The notes: generated by a model from the sequence alone, not told the origin. A stretch of 62,215 nt of DNA from Chitinophagaceae bacterium (GCA_019747705.1 JAIEQM010000005.1:1-62215); one strand, 5' to 3'. Shown: positions 37,032-45,764, counted from the stretch's first letter. A program made the numbers and translations.

Positions 37032-37076
37032 AAAGCAGTACTGAGCAGTCAAGGAAAAAGTTTGAGAACCGAATAA
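37032..37076 (+). pseudogene. Orphan 3' end of a lost permease gene
   Basis: In one frame these 45 bp read KAVLSSQGKSLRTE then TAA. The DNA AAAAAGTTTGAGAACCGAAT is identical to the 3' end of permease 3 (ends 26586), and the bases before it are close. It lies just behind permease 7, which lacks this tail. Confidence 0.65.
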
Positions 37077-37086
37077 TGAAATAACA

Positions 37087-37203
37087 GCTGAATAGAATTA
37101 CTGAACGTACAAGAGTCGGGACACTTTCGGTCTCGATGCCGGATGAAAACTTCGGCATGCGACGCAACAGACGGTTAACAGCATTACATAAGCCCGTAAC
37201 AAA
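37087..37203 (+). repeat. Conserved leader-like repeat, copy B
   Basis: It shares CTGAATAGA, ACGTACAAGAGT and GCGACGCAACAG with copy A at 16352. Between the last two it carries 42 extra bp with small inverted repeats (ATGCCG...CGGCAT). It ends GCCCGTAAC, 13 bp before the ATG of permease 8. Confidence 0.4.
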
Positions 37204-37215
37204 AAAAACTTTATC

Positions 37216-39654
37216 ATGATAAAAAATTATTTTAAAACCGCTATCAGAAATCTTATCAGGAATAAGACGTTCTCATTCATTAACATTATCGGACTGACAG
37301 TAAGCATGTCAGTGTGTTTACTCATCATTAATATTATTGCTGAGCAATACAGTTATGATAACTTTCATACAAAGAAAGACCGCATTTACAGAATCATGAC
37401 GGTTGGTGCAGGCAGCAATGATTTTAAAACGGCCAGCTCTGCAATTCCATTGGCCAAAAAACTAAAACAGGAATACCCCGGTATTGAACAAAGTGCCACA
37501 CTGGTACGCAATATTGGTGGCGATATGATTTACAATGAAAAAGCTGCAAGCGGTGGCGGTTATTTTGCTGATGGGGAGTTATTTAAAATTTTAGATTTCA
37601 AACTGAGTAAAGGAAATGCTGCTACTGCTTTGCAAAATCCATTTTCACTGGTAGTTACAGAAGACATTGCAAAGCTTTTGTTTGGTAATGAAGAACCCAT
37701 TGGCAAAGTGATACAGTTTAATGATAAAGGCATTAATCCCGGTGGGCCTGAAAAAGGAAACCGTGAAACTGCTTATGGAAATTTTACGATAACCGGTGTA
37801 TTACAACCTGTGCCGGGCAAAACACATTTGCCATTTAAGTTACTGGCTTCACTTAGTACGTTACCTGCACTGAACGCTGATAAAAAAATGGACATTAATG
37901 TAAATGACTGGAACAATGTATGGACGAATTATACTTATGTGTTGCTGGATAAAACAAAAACGGCTGCTGATTTACAAAACATGCTCAACCAGGTTTCAGC
38001 AAAGCAATACCAGAAAGGAGGCCCGAATGAATACCTGTTTAAAGCAAAAGCGCTTACTGCCATTACGCCAGCTAATCCAATAGGAAATGAAACACATATA
38101 GCAATGCCTTATTTGCTGTTACTCATCATTAGCATATTGGGATTAATTGTCATGCTCTCAGCCTGTTTAAATTATACCAATCTTTCTGTTGCAAGGGCCT
38201 TATCAAGAACAAAGGAAGTGGGCATACGAAAAGTTAGTGGCGCCACACGCACACAGGTGTTTTTACAGTTTATTGTTGAAGCTATTGTGGTTTCATTACT
38301 GTCGCTGCTGCTTGCCATTTTACTCCTGTTCTTTCTAAGAAGCGCTTTCACGGGTTTATGGTTCAACCAGTTTATGAACATCAGTCTGCAACAAAGTGGG
38401 TGGCTGTATTTGTTGTTTATTTTATTCAGCCTTGTTATCGGATTGATTGCCGGCTTATTGCCTTCCATTTATATTTCTGCATTTAACCCACTGGTAATGA
38501 TGCGGAATTTTGGCGGGATTAAAATGTTTAAACGTCTTACACTCAGGAAAGCTTTGCTGGTAGTTCAGTTTTCAGTTTCACTCATTTTTATTATTTCAAC
38601 AGTAGTGCTCTATCAGCAAACCAATCATCTGTTGAATTTTAATTATGGATTTAACAAAGAAAACATCATTAATATCAGTCTGTATAAACAGGAAAACTTT
38701 CAGCGTTTTGCTCAGGCAGTTGCATCCAACAAAGATATTGCTGCTGTGTCTGCCTGCTCCTTTATGCCATCAACAGGTACACAAAATGGCACACAAGTGT
38801 ACAAAGCAGAAAACAGGAAAGATAGTTTGCAAATCAGTTTCATGGATGTGGATTCAAAGTTTACAGATGTGCTGGGTTTGCAAATAAAAGCCGGTAAAAC
38901 GTTTCCGGATGTAGCTGATACATCAGGCGAAAATTATGTAGTGGTCAATGAAACGTTTGTAAAAGATTTTAAATACCCTTCAGTTGCGGGTGTTATTGGC
39001 CAGCGTATTTCCATTGAAGGCAATACAGTGGAAATAATTGGAGTGGTAAAGGATTTTCAGTTCTTAGATGTTACGCAGCAAATGCGGCCATTGGTATTGC
39101 GCAACCGCCCGGCTTCATTTGGAGTTGCAAGTATTAAAGTGAGAGGTACTGACATGGCTGCTATGGTTTCGTTCCTGGAAACAACCTGGAAAAAAGTAAA
39201 TCCCAATACCAAATTTGAATACCAGTTTTATGATGAGCAATTGCTGTTTACACATTCTATGCTGAGCGATGTGGCAAAAATCCTGGGCGCCTTATCATTA
39301 CTGGCCGTATTAATTTCCTGTTTGGGTTTATTGGGCATGGCTGCTTACACTGCTGAAACAAGGGCAAAAGAAATCAGCATACGTAAAGTAGTTGGCTCCA
39401 GTGTGCAGCAAATAATGGTGTTGCTTTCCAAAGGTTTTGTAATACTGCTGGCTATTTCGGCAGTAATTGCCATACCGGTTGCGTATATTATTAATAATAT
39501 GTGGCTGCGGTTTTTTGCATCACGTGTAAGTATTACCCCGCTTACCATCATTGTAAGTGTACTGGTTATGCTTATCATCAGTCTGCTTACGGTGTTTTCA
39601 CAATCATGGAGAGCAGCATTTGCAAACCCGGTAAAAAAGTTAAGGAGCGAATAA
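37216..39654 (+). CDS. Double-FtsX ABC permease 8 of 9
   Basis: The 812-residue copy lies 199 bp behind permease 7. Its coupling motifs are SRTKEVGIRKVSGAT and TRAKEISIRKVVGSS, and its tail NPVKKLRSE is a variant of the array consensus. Its first periplasmic domain has a Gly-rich loop (KAASGGGYFADGELFKI) and NDKGINPGGPEKGNRETAYG, not found in the others. The gap before it holds the orphan permease tail and repeat copy B, which could also carry a separate promoter. Confidence 0.9.
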   Translation: MIKNYFKTAIRNLIRNKTFSFINIIGLTVSMSVCLLIINIIAEQYSYDNFHTKKDRIYRIMTVGAGSNDFKTASSAIPLAKKLKQEYPGIEQSATLVRNIGGDMIYNEKAASGGGYFADGELFKILDFKLSKGNAATALQNPFSLVVTEDIAKLLFGNEEPIGKVIQFNDKGINPGGPEKGNRETAYGNFTITGVLQPVPGKTHLPFKLLASLSTLPALNADKKMDINVNDWNNVWTNYTYVLLDKTKTAADLQNMLNQVSAKQYQKGGPNEYLFKAKALTAITPANPIGNETHIAMPYLLLLIISILGLIVMLSACLNYTNLSVARALSRTKEVGIRKVSGATRTQVFLQFIVEAIVVSLLSLLLAILLLFFLRSAFTGLWFNQFMNISLQQSGWLYLLFILFSLVIGLIAGLLPSIYISAFNPLVMMRNFGGIKMFKRLTLRKALLVVQFSVSLIFIISTVVLYQQTNHLLNFNYGFNKENIINISLYKQENFQRFAQAVASNKDIAAVSACSFMPSTGTQNGTQVYKAENRKDSLQISFMDVDSKFTDVLGLQIKAGKTFPDVADTSGENYVVVNETFVKDFKYPSVAGVIGQRISIEGNTVEIIGVVKDFQFLDVTQQMRPLVLRNRPASFGVASIKVRGTDMAAMVSFLETTWKKVNPNTKFEYQFYDEQLLFTHSMLSDVAKILGALSLLAVLISCLGLLGMAAYTAETRAKEISIRKVVGSSVQQIMVLLSKGFVILLAISAVIAIPVAYIINNMWLRFFASRVSITPLTIIVSVLVMLIISLLTVFSQSWRAAFANPVKKLRSE

Positions 39655-39762
39655 AAACAAACAATAAAATTATTTATGCTATACAACAACCATCAACATC
39701 AAAAGAATAGAATAGTGGAATTGCTGGTAGCTATTACTTTAATAGTTAATGCAACAAAAAAG

Positions 39763-40773
39763 ATGAAAGATATTCATAAGTCAACTATAACTATGTTTTT
39801 ATGTACAGTGAGTTTCTTTCACTTGCATGCACAACAAACTGCTGAAAAATTTATACAGGAAACCCGCTACCTGCTCTATTTGCCTGAGGGTTATTTAAAC
39901 GACACGATCACAAAATGGCCAATGATTATTTTCATGCATGGTTCGGGTGAAAGTGGTGATGATATTGAAAAAGTAAAAGCACACGGCCCGCCAAAATTGA
40001 TAGCACAGGGTAAGAAGTTTCCGTTCATTATTGTTTCTCCGCAGGCATCAAATGCATCATCTGGTTTCCAGGCTGAAGTAATAAAAGGGATGCTTACTGA
40101 TTTAAAGAAAAAGTACCGGGTTGATGAAGACAGGGTTTACCTCACAGGTCTTAGTATGGGCGGTTACGGTACCTGGGAGGTAGCAGAGAAACATCCCGAA
40201 GAATTTGCAGCCATTGCCCCTATTTGCGGTGGTGGCGATGCAGATAGAGTTTGGAGGCTGCGGCATATTCCTGTATGGTGTTTTCATGGTGCTAAAGACG
40301 ATGTGGTTCCGCTGGCAGCTTCAAAAGTAATGGTGGATTCTTTAAAGAAATACAGCAAGAATGTAAGATTTACCGTTTATCCGGATGCAAATCATAATAG
40401 CTGGGAGGCAACATATAATAACGACAGCCTGTACACCTGGTTCTTGTCGCAAAAAAGATTTAAAAACTCCCGTTTCTCTTTGCAGCAAAATATGCTGAAG
40501 GAATTTACAGGAATGTATGTTGCCCGGGGAATGGATACCATAAGAATTGAAACAGAGAATGACAAACTAATGGTGAGCATCGGCAATTACAAAACAGAAA
40601 TAGTACCGGGGTCTGATACCAGTTTCTTTGTTGCACAAGATCCTTTTACAGAAGCAATTATTTTCAAAAATACAAAAGGTAAGGTAGCTGGTTTTTGGGT
40701 GTATGATTGGACAAGCAGAAATCTGTATAACAAAGTTGCTGATGATAAAACAAAAATAAAAAAGGAGCCATGA
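39763..40773 (+). CDS. Secreted alpha/beta-hydrolase (LpqC/dienelactone-hydrolase-like esterase)
   Basis: The 336-residue protein starts MKDIHKSTITMFLCTVSFFHLHAQQ, a signal peptide; longer starts to 39676 add only non-signal residues. The oxyanion/HGSGE segment (IIFMHGSGESGDD), nucleophile Ser in TGLSMGGYGTWE, Asp in HGAKDDVVPL and His in PDANHNSWEATY complete the triad. A C-terminal ~90-residue beta domain follows. It is a periplasmic or secreted esterase or peptidase-like hydrolase. Its stop overlaps the ATG of permease 9 as ATGA, so it is an integral part of the array transcript, perhaps an enzyme acting on the exported compound. Confidence 0.82.
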   Translation: MKDIHKSTITMFLCTVSFFHLHAQQTAEKFIQETRYLLYLPEGYLNDTITKWPMIIFMHGSGESGDDIEKVKAHGPPKLIAQGKKFPFIIVSPQASNASSGFQAEVIKGMLTDLKKKYRVDEDRVYLTGLSMGGYGTWEVAEKHPEEFAAIAPICGGGDADRVWRLRHIPVWCFHGAKDDVVPLAASKVMVDSLKKYSKNVRFTVYPDANHNSWEATYNNDSLYTWFLSQKRFKNSRFSLQQNMLKEFTGMYVARGMDTIRIETENDKLMVSIGNYKTEIVPGSDTSFFVAQDPFTEAIIFKNTKGKVAGFWVYDWTSRNLYNKVADDKTKIKKEP

Positions 40774-43175
40774 TAAAAAATTATTTCAAAATTGCGTGGC
40801 GTAATATTACGAAACACAAGTTTTATTCCGTTGTAAACATCATCGGTTTGTTTGCGGGTATTGTGTTTGCATTACTCATTGGTGTGTATGTGTGGCAGGA
40901 ATTGCAGGTGAACAAAAATTTACGCAATCACAAAAGACAATATCTTTTAACAACAAAATCAAAAGACCCAAATTTGGGGTATGAGCTGGCTACATTCGGG
41001 CCATTGGCCAAAAGATTAAAAGAAGATTATCCAAACCTCGTGGCCAATTACTACCGTTATGACGGCATTACATCGGTTGTTTCAAAAGGGGATAAACATT
41101 TGCGGGAAGATATTGCAATAGGGGACAGCACACTGTTGCCCATGTACGGGTTTAAAGCTTTGTATGGTGATGTAAATACCGCTTTGAATAAACCTTTTTC
41201 TGTTGTGATAACGGAAGATAAAGCCATGAAATATTTTGGCCGAAAAGATGTGGTAGGGCAAAATATTTCCATACAAAGTTTTTCAGGTGGCATCCATGAT
41301 TTTTCTGTAACAGCCGTGTTGAAAGAAGCGCCTGCAAATACAGTAATGAATTTAAGCACTTCATACGTTAATGAAATTTTTGTTCCTGTTGTTAATCTTT
41401 CTTATTTCGGTCGCAATAACATTAACGATTGGCAGAATATTTTTATAGCATCTTATATTGAACTGAAAGAAAATGTTTCTGTAAAAAATCTTGAAGAACC
41501 GATAAGAAAACTAGTACAGCAAAATGCCAATACAATGCTGGCTCAAAATTTAACAGTACAGCCGGTTTTGCTTTCAACATACTATTTAAAAAAAGAAAAC
41601 GGGGTTGTTGAAAAAATGGTTTACACTTTGTCGTTTGTTGGGTTGTTTATTTTACTGATCGCTGTAGTGAATTTTATCAATATCGCCATTGCCAGCTCTG
41701 GCAACCGCATCAAAGAAATTGGTGTGCGGAAAGTAATGGGCAGCATGCGTTCACATCTGATTATGCAGTTTCTGGCGGAGTCTTTACTATTGGTGCTTAC
41801 AGCAACAACACTTGCGGCGGCAGCCTATCCTTTTGTAAAGAATCTGTTTGAATCTATGGTAGGAAAGAATCTTCCATCACTCACATCATTTCCATTGTAT
41901 TTTATCTGTATTCCATTGTTGCTGGTATTGTTGCTTGGGTTGCTGGCGGGTTTTTATCCGGCGTTGGTTTTATCATCTTTAAAAACAGTTGATTCAATAA
42001 AAGGAAAACTCAAAACTGCAAGTGAAAAAGTTTGGTTACGTAAATCATTGGTGGGGTTTCAATTTTGCATTGCATTGATTGTATTGATTGCCGCAGCAAT
42101 CGTTACGCAACAGGTGAATCATTTCTTTGGAAACAGTTTGGGGTATAATAAAGAATATGTGGTGGCATCACAGGTGCCGAGAGACTGGAGCCCTGCCGGT
42201 GTGCAAAAAATGAGAACCATCCGCAATGAATTTGCTGCTATGCCACAGGTGAGCAGCGTGAGCATGTCTTACGAAATTCCGAACGGCAACAACGGCGGTC
42301 AGCCGCCGGTATATAAATTAGGGGCTGACTCCACTTCAGCCATTTCAATGCAGGCATTGGTGAGTGATGAAAATTATTTAACCACTTATGGCATCAGCAT
42401 GAAAGAAGGTGCCTTCTTCGACGGCCGTCAATTGGATTCAGGCAAAGTAGTGCTGAATGAAAAAGCAATTGCAGCATTGGGATATAAAAATTCATCAGCC
42501 GCTGTCGGTCAGCAGTTGCGTATCCCCGGCGACCCAACTATTTTCACCATCAAGGGTGTGGTGAATGATTTTCATTTCAATTCGATGCAGCAGAGTATAC
42601 AGCCGATGATATTTTTTAATGTTTACAACAGTGTGGTGCATCGTTTTCTTTCTTTCAAATTGAAGCCCGGCAATATTCCATCATCTGCAGAAGCAATACA
42701 AAAGAAATGGACTACCCTTATGCCGGGTTCTTCTTTTGAGTATATTTTTATAGATGATGCATTAAAAAAAATGTATGCCACTGAGCTGCAGACAAAGAAA
42801 GCGGCTTACACTGCAACTGGTTTATCATTGGTGATTGCATTGCTGGGTGTGCTTGGATTAGTTTCGTTAAGCATTCACAAACGGGTAAAGGAAATTGGTG
42901 TACGAAAAGTGCTGGGTGCATCACTGCCCAATATCATTTTTCTGTTTGTAAAAGAATTTGTTTGGGTAATGGTCTTTGCTGCACTGGTTGCGTGCCCGCT
43001 TGCATATCTGCTCATGAAAGAATGGCTGAACGGCTATGCATACCGCATCAACATGAATGCAGGTCCATTTATTCTTTCCATATCATTGCTGGCAGCAATT
43101 ACACTGGCGCTGATTGGGTTGCAAACCTATAAAGCAGCGCAAACAAGCCCGGCAAAAAGCCTGAAAACAGAGTGA
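40770..43175 (+). CDS. Double-FtsX ABC permease 9 of 9
   Basis: The 801-residue copy overlaps the esterase stop by four bases. Its coupling motifs are NRIKEIGVRKVMGSM and RVKEIGVRKVLGAS; the tail is SPAKSLKTE. The first periplasmic domain starts differently from the others (QELQVNKNLRNHKRQYLLTT instead of the SFDxFH...RIY pattern), so it is one of the more distant members. It ends the array; palindromes and control module 2 follow. Confidence 0.9.
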   Translation: MIKNYFKIAWRNITKHKFYSVVNIIGLFAGIVFALLIGVYVWQELQVNKNLRNHKRQYLLTTKSKDPNLGYELATFGPLAKRLKEDYPNLVANYYRYDGITSVVSKGDKHLREDIAIGDSTLLPMYGFKALYGDVNTALNKPFSVVITEDKAMKYFGRKDVVGQNISIQSFSGGIHDFSVTAVLKEAPANTVMNLSTSYVNEIFVPVVNLSYFGRNNINDWQNIFIASYIELKENVSVKNLEEPIRKLVQQNANTMLAQNLTVQPVLLSTYYLKKENGVVEKMVYTLSFVGLFILLIAVVNFINIAIASSGNRIKEIGVRKVMGSMRSHLIMQFLAESLLLVLTATTLAAAAYPFVKNLFESMVGKNLPSLTSFPLYFICIPLLLVLLLGLLAGFYPALVLSSLKTVDSIKGKLKTASEKVWLRKSLVGFQFCIALIVLIAAAIVTQQVNHFFGNSLGYNKEYVVASQVPRDWSPAGVQKMRTIRNEFAAMPQVSSVSMSYEIPNGNNGGQPPVYKLGADSTSAISMQALVSDENYLTTYGISMKEGAFFDGRQLDSGKVVLNEKAIAALGYKNSSAAVGQQLRIPGDPTIFTIKGVVNDFHFNSMQQSIQPMIFFNVYNSVVHRFLSFKLKPGNIPSSAEAIQKKWTTLMPGSSFEYIFIDDALKKMYATELQTKKAAYTATGLSLVIALLGVLGLVSLSIHKRVKEIGVRKVLGASLPNIIFLFVKEFVWVMVFAALVACPLAYLLMKEWLNGYAYRINMNAGPFILSISLLAAITLALIGLQTYKAAQTSPAKSLKTE

Positions 43176-43195
43176 AATGGATGTATCGAAAATGG

Positions 43196-43312
43196 CTCTT
43201 CAAAGTCTCCAGACTTTGAAGAGTTATGCGTCAAGTCTCTGACTTGATTTAATAAACAGTCGGAGACTGTTTGCATAAAATTGCGAAGCCCGGAGACTTC
43301 GCATAGCAAAAG
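43196..43312. repeat. Cluster of four short palindromes behind the permease array
   Basis: In order: a perfect 13-bp-arm palindrome at 43196-43223 (CTCTTCAAAGTCT / AGACTTTGAAGAG), TCAAGTC/GACTTGA at 43231-43247, AACAGTC/GACTGTT near 43256-43272, and TGCGAAG/CTTCGCA near 43283-43306. All share a GTCT/AGAC-like core. They may end or process the long permease transcript. Confidence 0.6.
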
Positions 43313-43336
43313 CAAGAGCATGCAAATTCAAAATCG

Positions 43337-43443
43337 TGTATCAAAACCGCACAAGCTATGTATCAAAACCGAACACCTCAAAGAGAGACAACTATGCAAG
43401 CGATTGTTTATCAATGCATAAATTGATGGCATACATTTATAGC
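43337..43443 (+). promoter_or_regulatory. Exporter control module 2: paired 17-bp dyads plus TGGCAT element
   Basis: Sites TGTATC-AAAAC-CGCACA (43337-43353) and TGTATC-AAAAC-CGAACA (43359-43375) lie 22 bp apart. TGGCAT follows with its GG at 43428-43429, again 61 bp from the centre of the second site. Every element is exactly 26,760 bp from its counterpart in module 1. The 24 bp up to TGGCA also share ATCA-N2-GC-N3-AA-N2-G. The candidate -12 AGCA lies 12 bp after GG, off the sigma-54 norm of 10. Confidence 0.65.
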
Positions 43444-43477
43444 ATATAAAACGATTTCAATTATCAAAAAACAAAAG

Positions 43478-44152
43478 ATGATTCAGTTAAAAAACATTTT
43501 TAAATGGGTAACGGTAGGAGGGAACAGGGTATTTCTGCTGAAGGATATCAATCTTGAAATTAAAGAAGGGGAATTTATTTCCATTATGGGGCCATCTGGT
43601 TCGGGCAAATCAACTTTGTTGAATGTTATTGGTATGCTGGATGGATTTGATGAAGGGGAATACAAATTTTTGCATGAAGAAGTACACAAAATAAAAGAAA
43701 AGCAACGCAGCCAGTTGTACAAACAATACATTGGTTTTGTATTTCAGCAGTATCACTTAATTGATGAATTAACTGTGTATGAAAACATTGAAACTCCCTT
43801 GCTGTACCAGGATGTAAAAGGAAGTGAACGCAAGGCATTGGTGGCCGATATGCTGGACCGGTTTAATATTGTTGGCAAGAAAGATTTATTCCCCACGCAG
43901 TTAAGCGGTGGTCAGCAGCAGTTGGTGGGAATAGCAAGAGCATTGATATCCAAACCAAAATTAATTTTGGCCGATGAGCCCACCGGTAATCTGAACAGTA
44001 AACAGGGTGAAGAAATCATGGACTTATTCAAACAGCTCAACAACGAAGGCGTTACCATCATCCAGGTAACACACAGCGAAAAAAATGCAGCTTATGGATC
44101 ACGGATTGTTCATTTGCTGGATGCGAGGATTGAAAATACAACGCATAATTAA
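43478..44152 (+). CDS. MacB/LolD-type ABC transporter ATPase 2, altered signature and D-loop
   Basis: The 224-residue ATPase has Walker A GPSGSGKST, Q-loop VFQQYHLIDELTVYENIETPL, Walker [11 protein letters not shown] and H-loop VTHSEKN. The ABC signature is LSGGQQQLVGIARA, where the usual Arg after QQQ is Leu and the following Ala is Gly. The D-loop reads LNSKQG instead of LDSKxG. The catalytic Glu is kept, so it may still hydrolyse ATP, or may pair with ATPase 1 in a heterodimer. It has its own control module and stands before the TolC-like gene, outside the permease array. Confidence 0.88.
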   Translation: MIQLKNIFKWVTVGGNRVFLLKDINLEIKEGEFISIMGPSGSGKSTLLNVIGMLDGFDEGEYKFLHEEVHKIKEKQRSQLYKQYIGFVFQQYHLIDELTVYENIETPLLYQDVKGSERKALVADMLDRFNIVGKKDLFPTQLSGGQQQLVGIARALISKPKLILADEPTGNLNSKQGEEIMDLFKQLNNEGVTIIQVTHSEKNAAYGSRIVHLLDARIENTTHN

Positions 44153-44160
44153 CAGATTTT

Positions 44161-44238
44161 GACCTGACAGGTTAATGAACTAAAGATAGGCGGGCTAAAG
44201 TAAGTCTATCAATAACATAGTAATAAACCTGTCAGGTC
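44161..44238. repeat. 13-bp inverted repeat between ATPase 2 and the TolC-like gene
   Basis: GACCTGACAGGTT at 44161-44173 and AACCTGTCAGGTC at 44226-44238 are perfect inverted copies 52 bp apart. The left arm starts 8 bp after the ATPase stop. It looks like a small dispersed repeat and could form a long hairpin in the transcript. Confidence 0.6.
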
Positions 44239-44272
44239 TGTTTTAATAAGGAATTCAGAAAGAAGAAAATTT

Positions 44273-45682
44273 ATGAACCGAATACTTTTTTTATTTTTTA
44301 CAATCATCAGTTTTTCAGCATCTGCGCAGCAACTCAGCTTAAAGCAATGTATTGATACGGCTTTAAAAAATAATATACAAGTGCAGCAAAGCGGTCTGCT
44401 TAAACAATCTGCCCACGTAAATAAGCAACAGGCCAAAGCCAACCTGCTTCCCAGTGTAAACGGCAACTGGAACTATGGTTTCAACTTTGGACGAAACGTA
44501 GATCCTATCACCAATACATTTACCACCAATCAATTATCATCTTCCAATGTAAGCGCCAGTGCGGGAGTAGTATTATTCAATGGTATGCGTTTGCAAAATT
44601 TAATTCAGCAAACAGGTTATTCTTACAAGGCAGCAGAGATGGATTACAAACAGGCACAGGATAACCTGGTACTCAACGTAATTCTTGCATACATGCAGGT
44701 GGTTGCAGGCGAAGATATACTCACTGTGAGCAAAGCACAACTGAGTGTTACCAAAAAACAAATTGAACGGATGGAAGTACTGGTGAAGGAAGGTTCAGCA
44801 GGTAATTTTCAGCTAACGGATATGAAGGGCCAAATGGCCAATGAAGAAATCAATATCATTAATCTTGAAAATAGTTTGCAGCAATCAAAGCTGAGTCTGT
44901 GCCAGTTGATGAATATAAGTTACGATCCAGCGCTTTCATTAGAGCGTAGCGCTGTTGTATTGAATGATGCAGTATATGCACAAACTTCACCTGAAGTAAT
45001 TGCAGCGGCTTTTCAATACCTGGCATTGGTAAAGGCAAATGACTTTCGTGTAAAGAGTGCAGAAAAAAATATCCAGGTTGTAAAAGGCGCACTTTATCCA
45101 ACGCTCAGTTTAAGCGGAGCAACGGGCAGCAGTTATTCCAGTTTGTTTACAAAGCTTACACCCACAGGTCTGGCAGAAAGTAATACAGGTTTGTATATAA
45201 AAAATGGTTCTTTACGCACACCCGTTTTTGCAGAACAGCAAAATTTCAGTAAAAGCAATGTTGCTTACATTACACAAATGCAAAACAATCTTGGTTTTTT
45301 CACCGGGCTTAATTTGCAAATACCATTGTTTAACACTTTGCAGGCACGCAACCGTATAAAGCTGGCAAAAATTAATTTTAAAAATACCCAGCTTGACGCT
45401 GAAAACACGAACTATCAACTCAAACAAAATATTGAACAGGCATGGCTCAATATGAATGCTTCCTTTAAACGCTACAAAGCATTACAGGAGCAACTCATCA
45501 ATTTTGAAGAGTCATTCCGTGCTGCCACAGTGCGTTTTGAAAGCGGCGTTATTAATGCTGCAGAGTTTTTAATTGCCAAGAATAATGCTGACAGAAGCAA
45601 GATCAACCTGGTGCAGGCAAAATATGAATATACGTTCCGCAGTAAGTTGCTGGATTTTTACCAGGGCAAGAATTTGTGGTGA
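44273..45682 (+). CDS. TolC-family outer membrane channel
   Basis: The 469-residue protein has a signal peptide (MNRILFLFFTIISFSASAQQ) and two OEP repeats. The first begins LSLKQCIDTALKNNIQVQQSGLL and the second ends NFEESFRAATVRFESGVINAAEFLIAKN, the standard TolC hallmark. Helical stretches and short beta segments (NGNWNYGFNFGRNVDP) match an alpha-barrel channel. As the last gene of the export locus it gives the outer-membrane exit for the adaptor and permeases. An intrinsic terminator follows at about 45765-45795. Confidence 0.9.
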   Translation: MNRILFLFFTIISFSASAQQLSLKQCIDTALKNNIQVQQSGLLKQSAHVNKQQAKANLLPSVNGNWNYGFNFGRNVDPITNTFTTNQLSSSNVSASAGVVLFNGMRLQNLIQQTGYSYKAAEMDYKQAQDNLVLNVILAYMQVVAGEDILTVSKAQLSVTKKQIERMEVLVKEGSAGNFQLTDMKGQMANEEINIINLENSLQQSKLSLCQLMNISYDPALSLERSAVVLNDAVYAQTSPEVIAAAFQYLALVKANDFRVKSAEKNIQVVKGALYPTLSLSGATGSSYSSLFTKLTPTGLAESNTGLYIKNGSLRTPVFAEQQNFSKSNVAYITQMQNNLGFFTGLNLQIPLFNTLQARNRIKLAKINFKNTQLDAENTNYQLKQNIEQAWLNMNASFKRYKALQEQLINFEESFRAATVRFESGVINAAEFLIAKNNADRSKINLVQAKYEYTFRSKLLDFYQGKNLW

Positions 45683-45764
45683 TAAGTGATTGATAAAGAT
45701 TTTCTTCATTAGCGATTTAAACCTTCATCAGTAACAAACCCGTTTCACTCCGTTTTTCCCCAAT

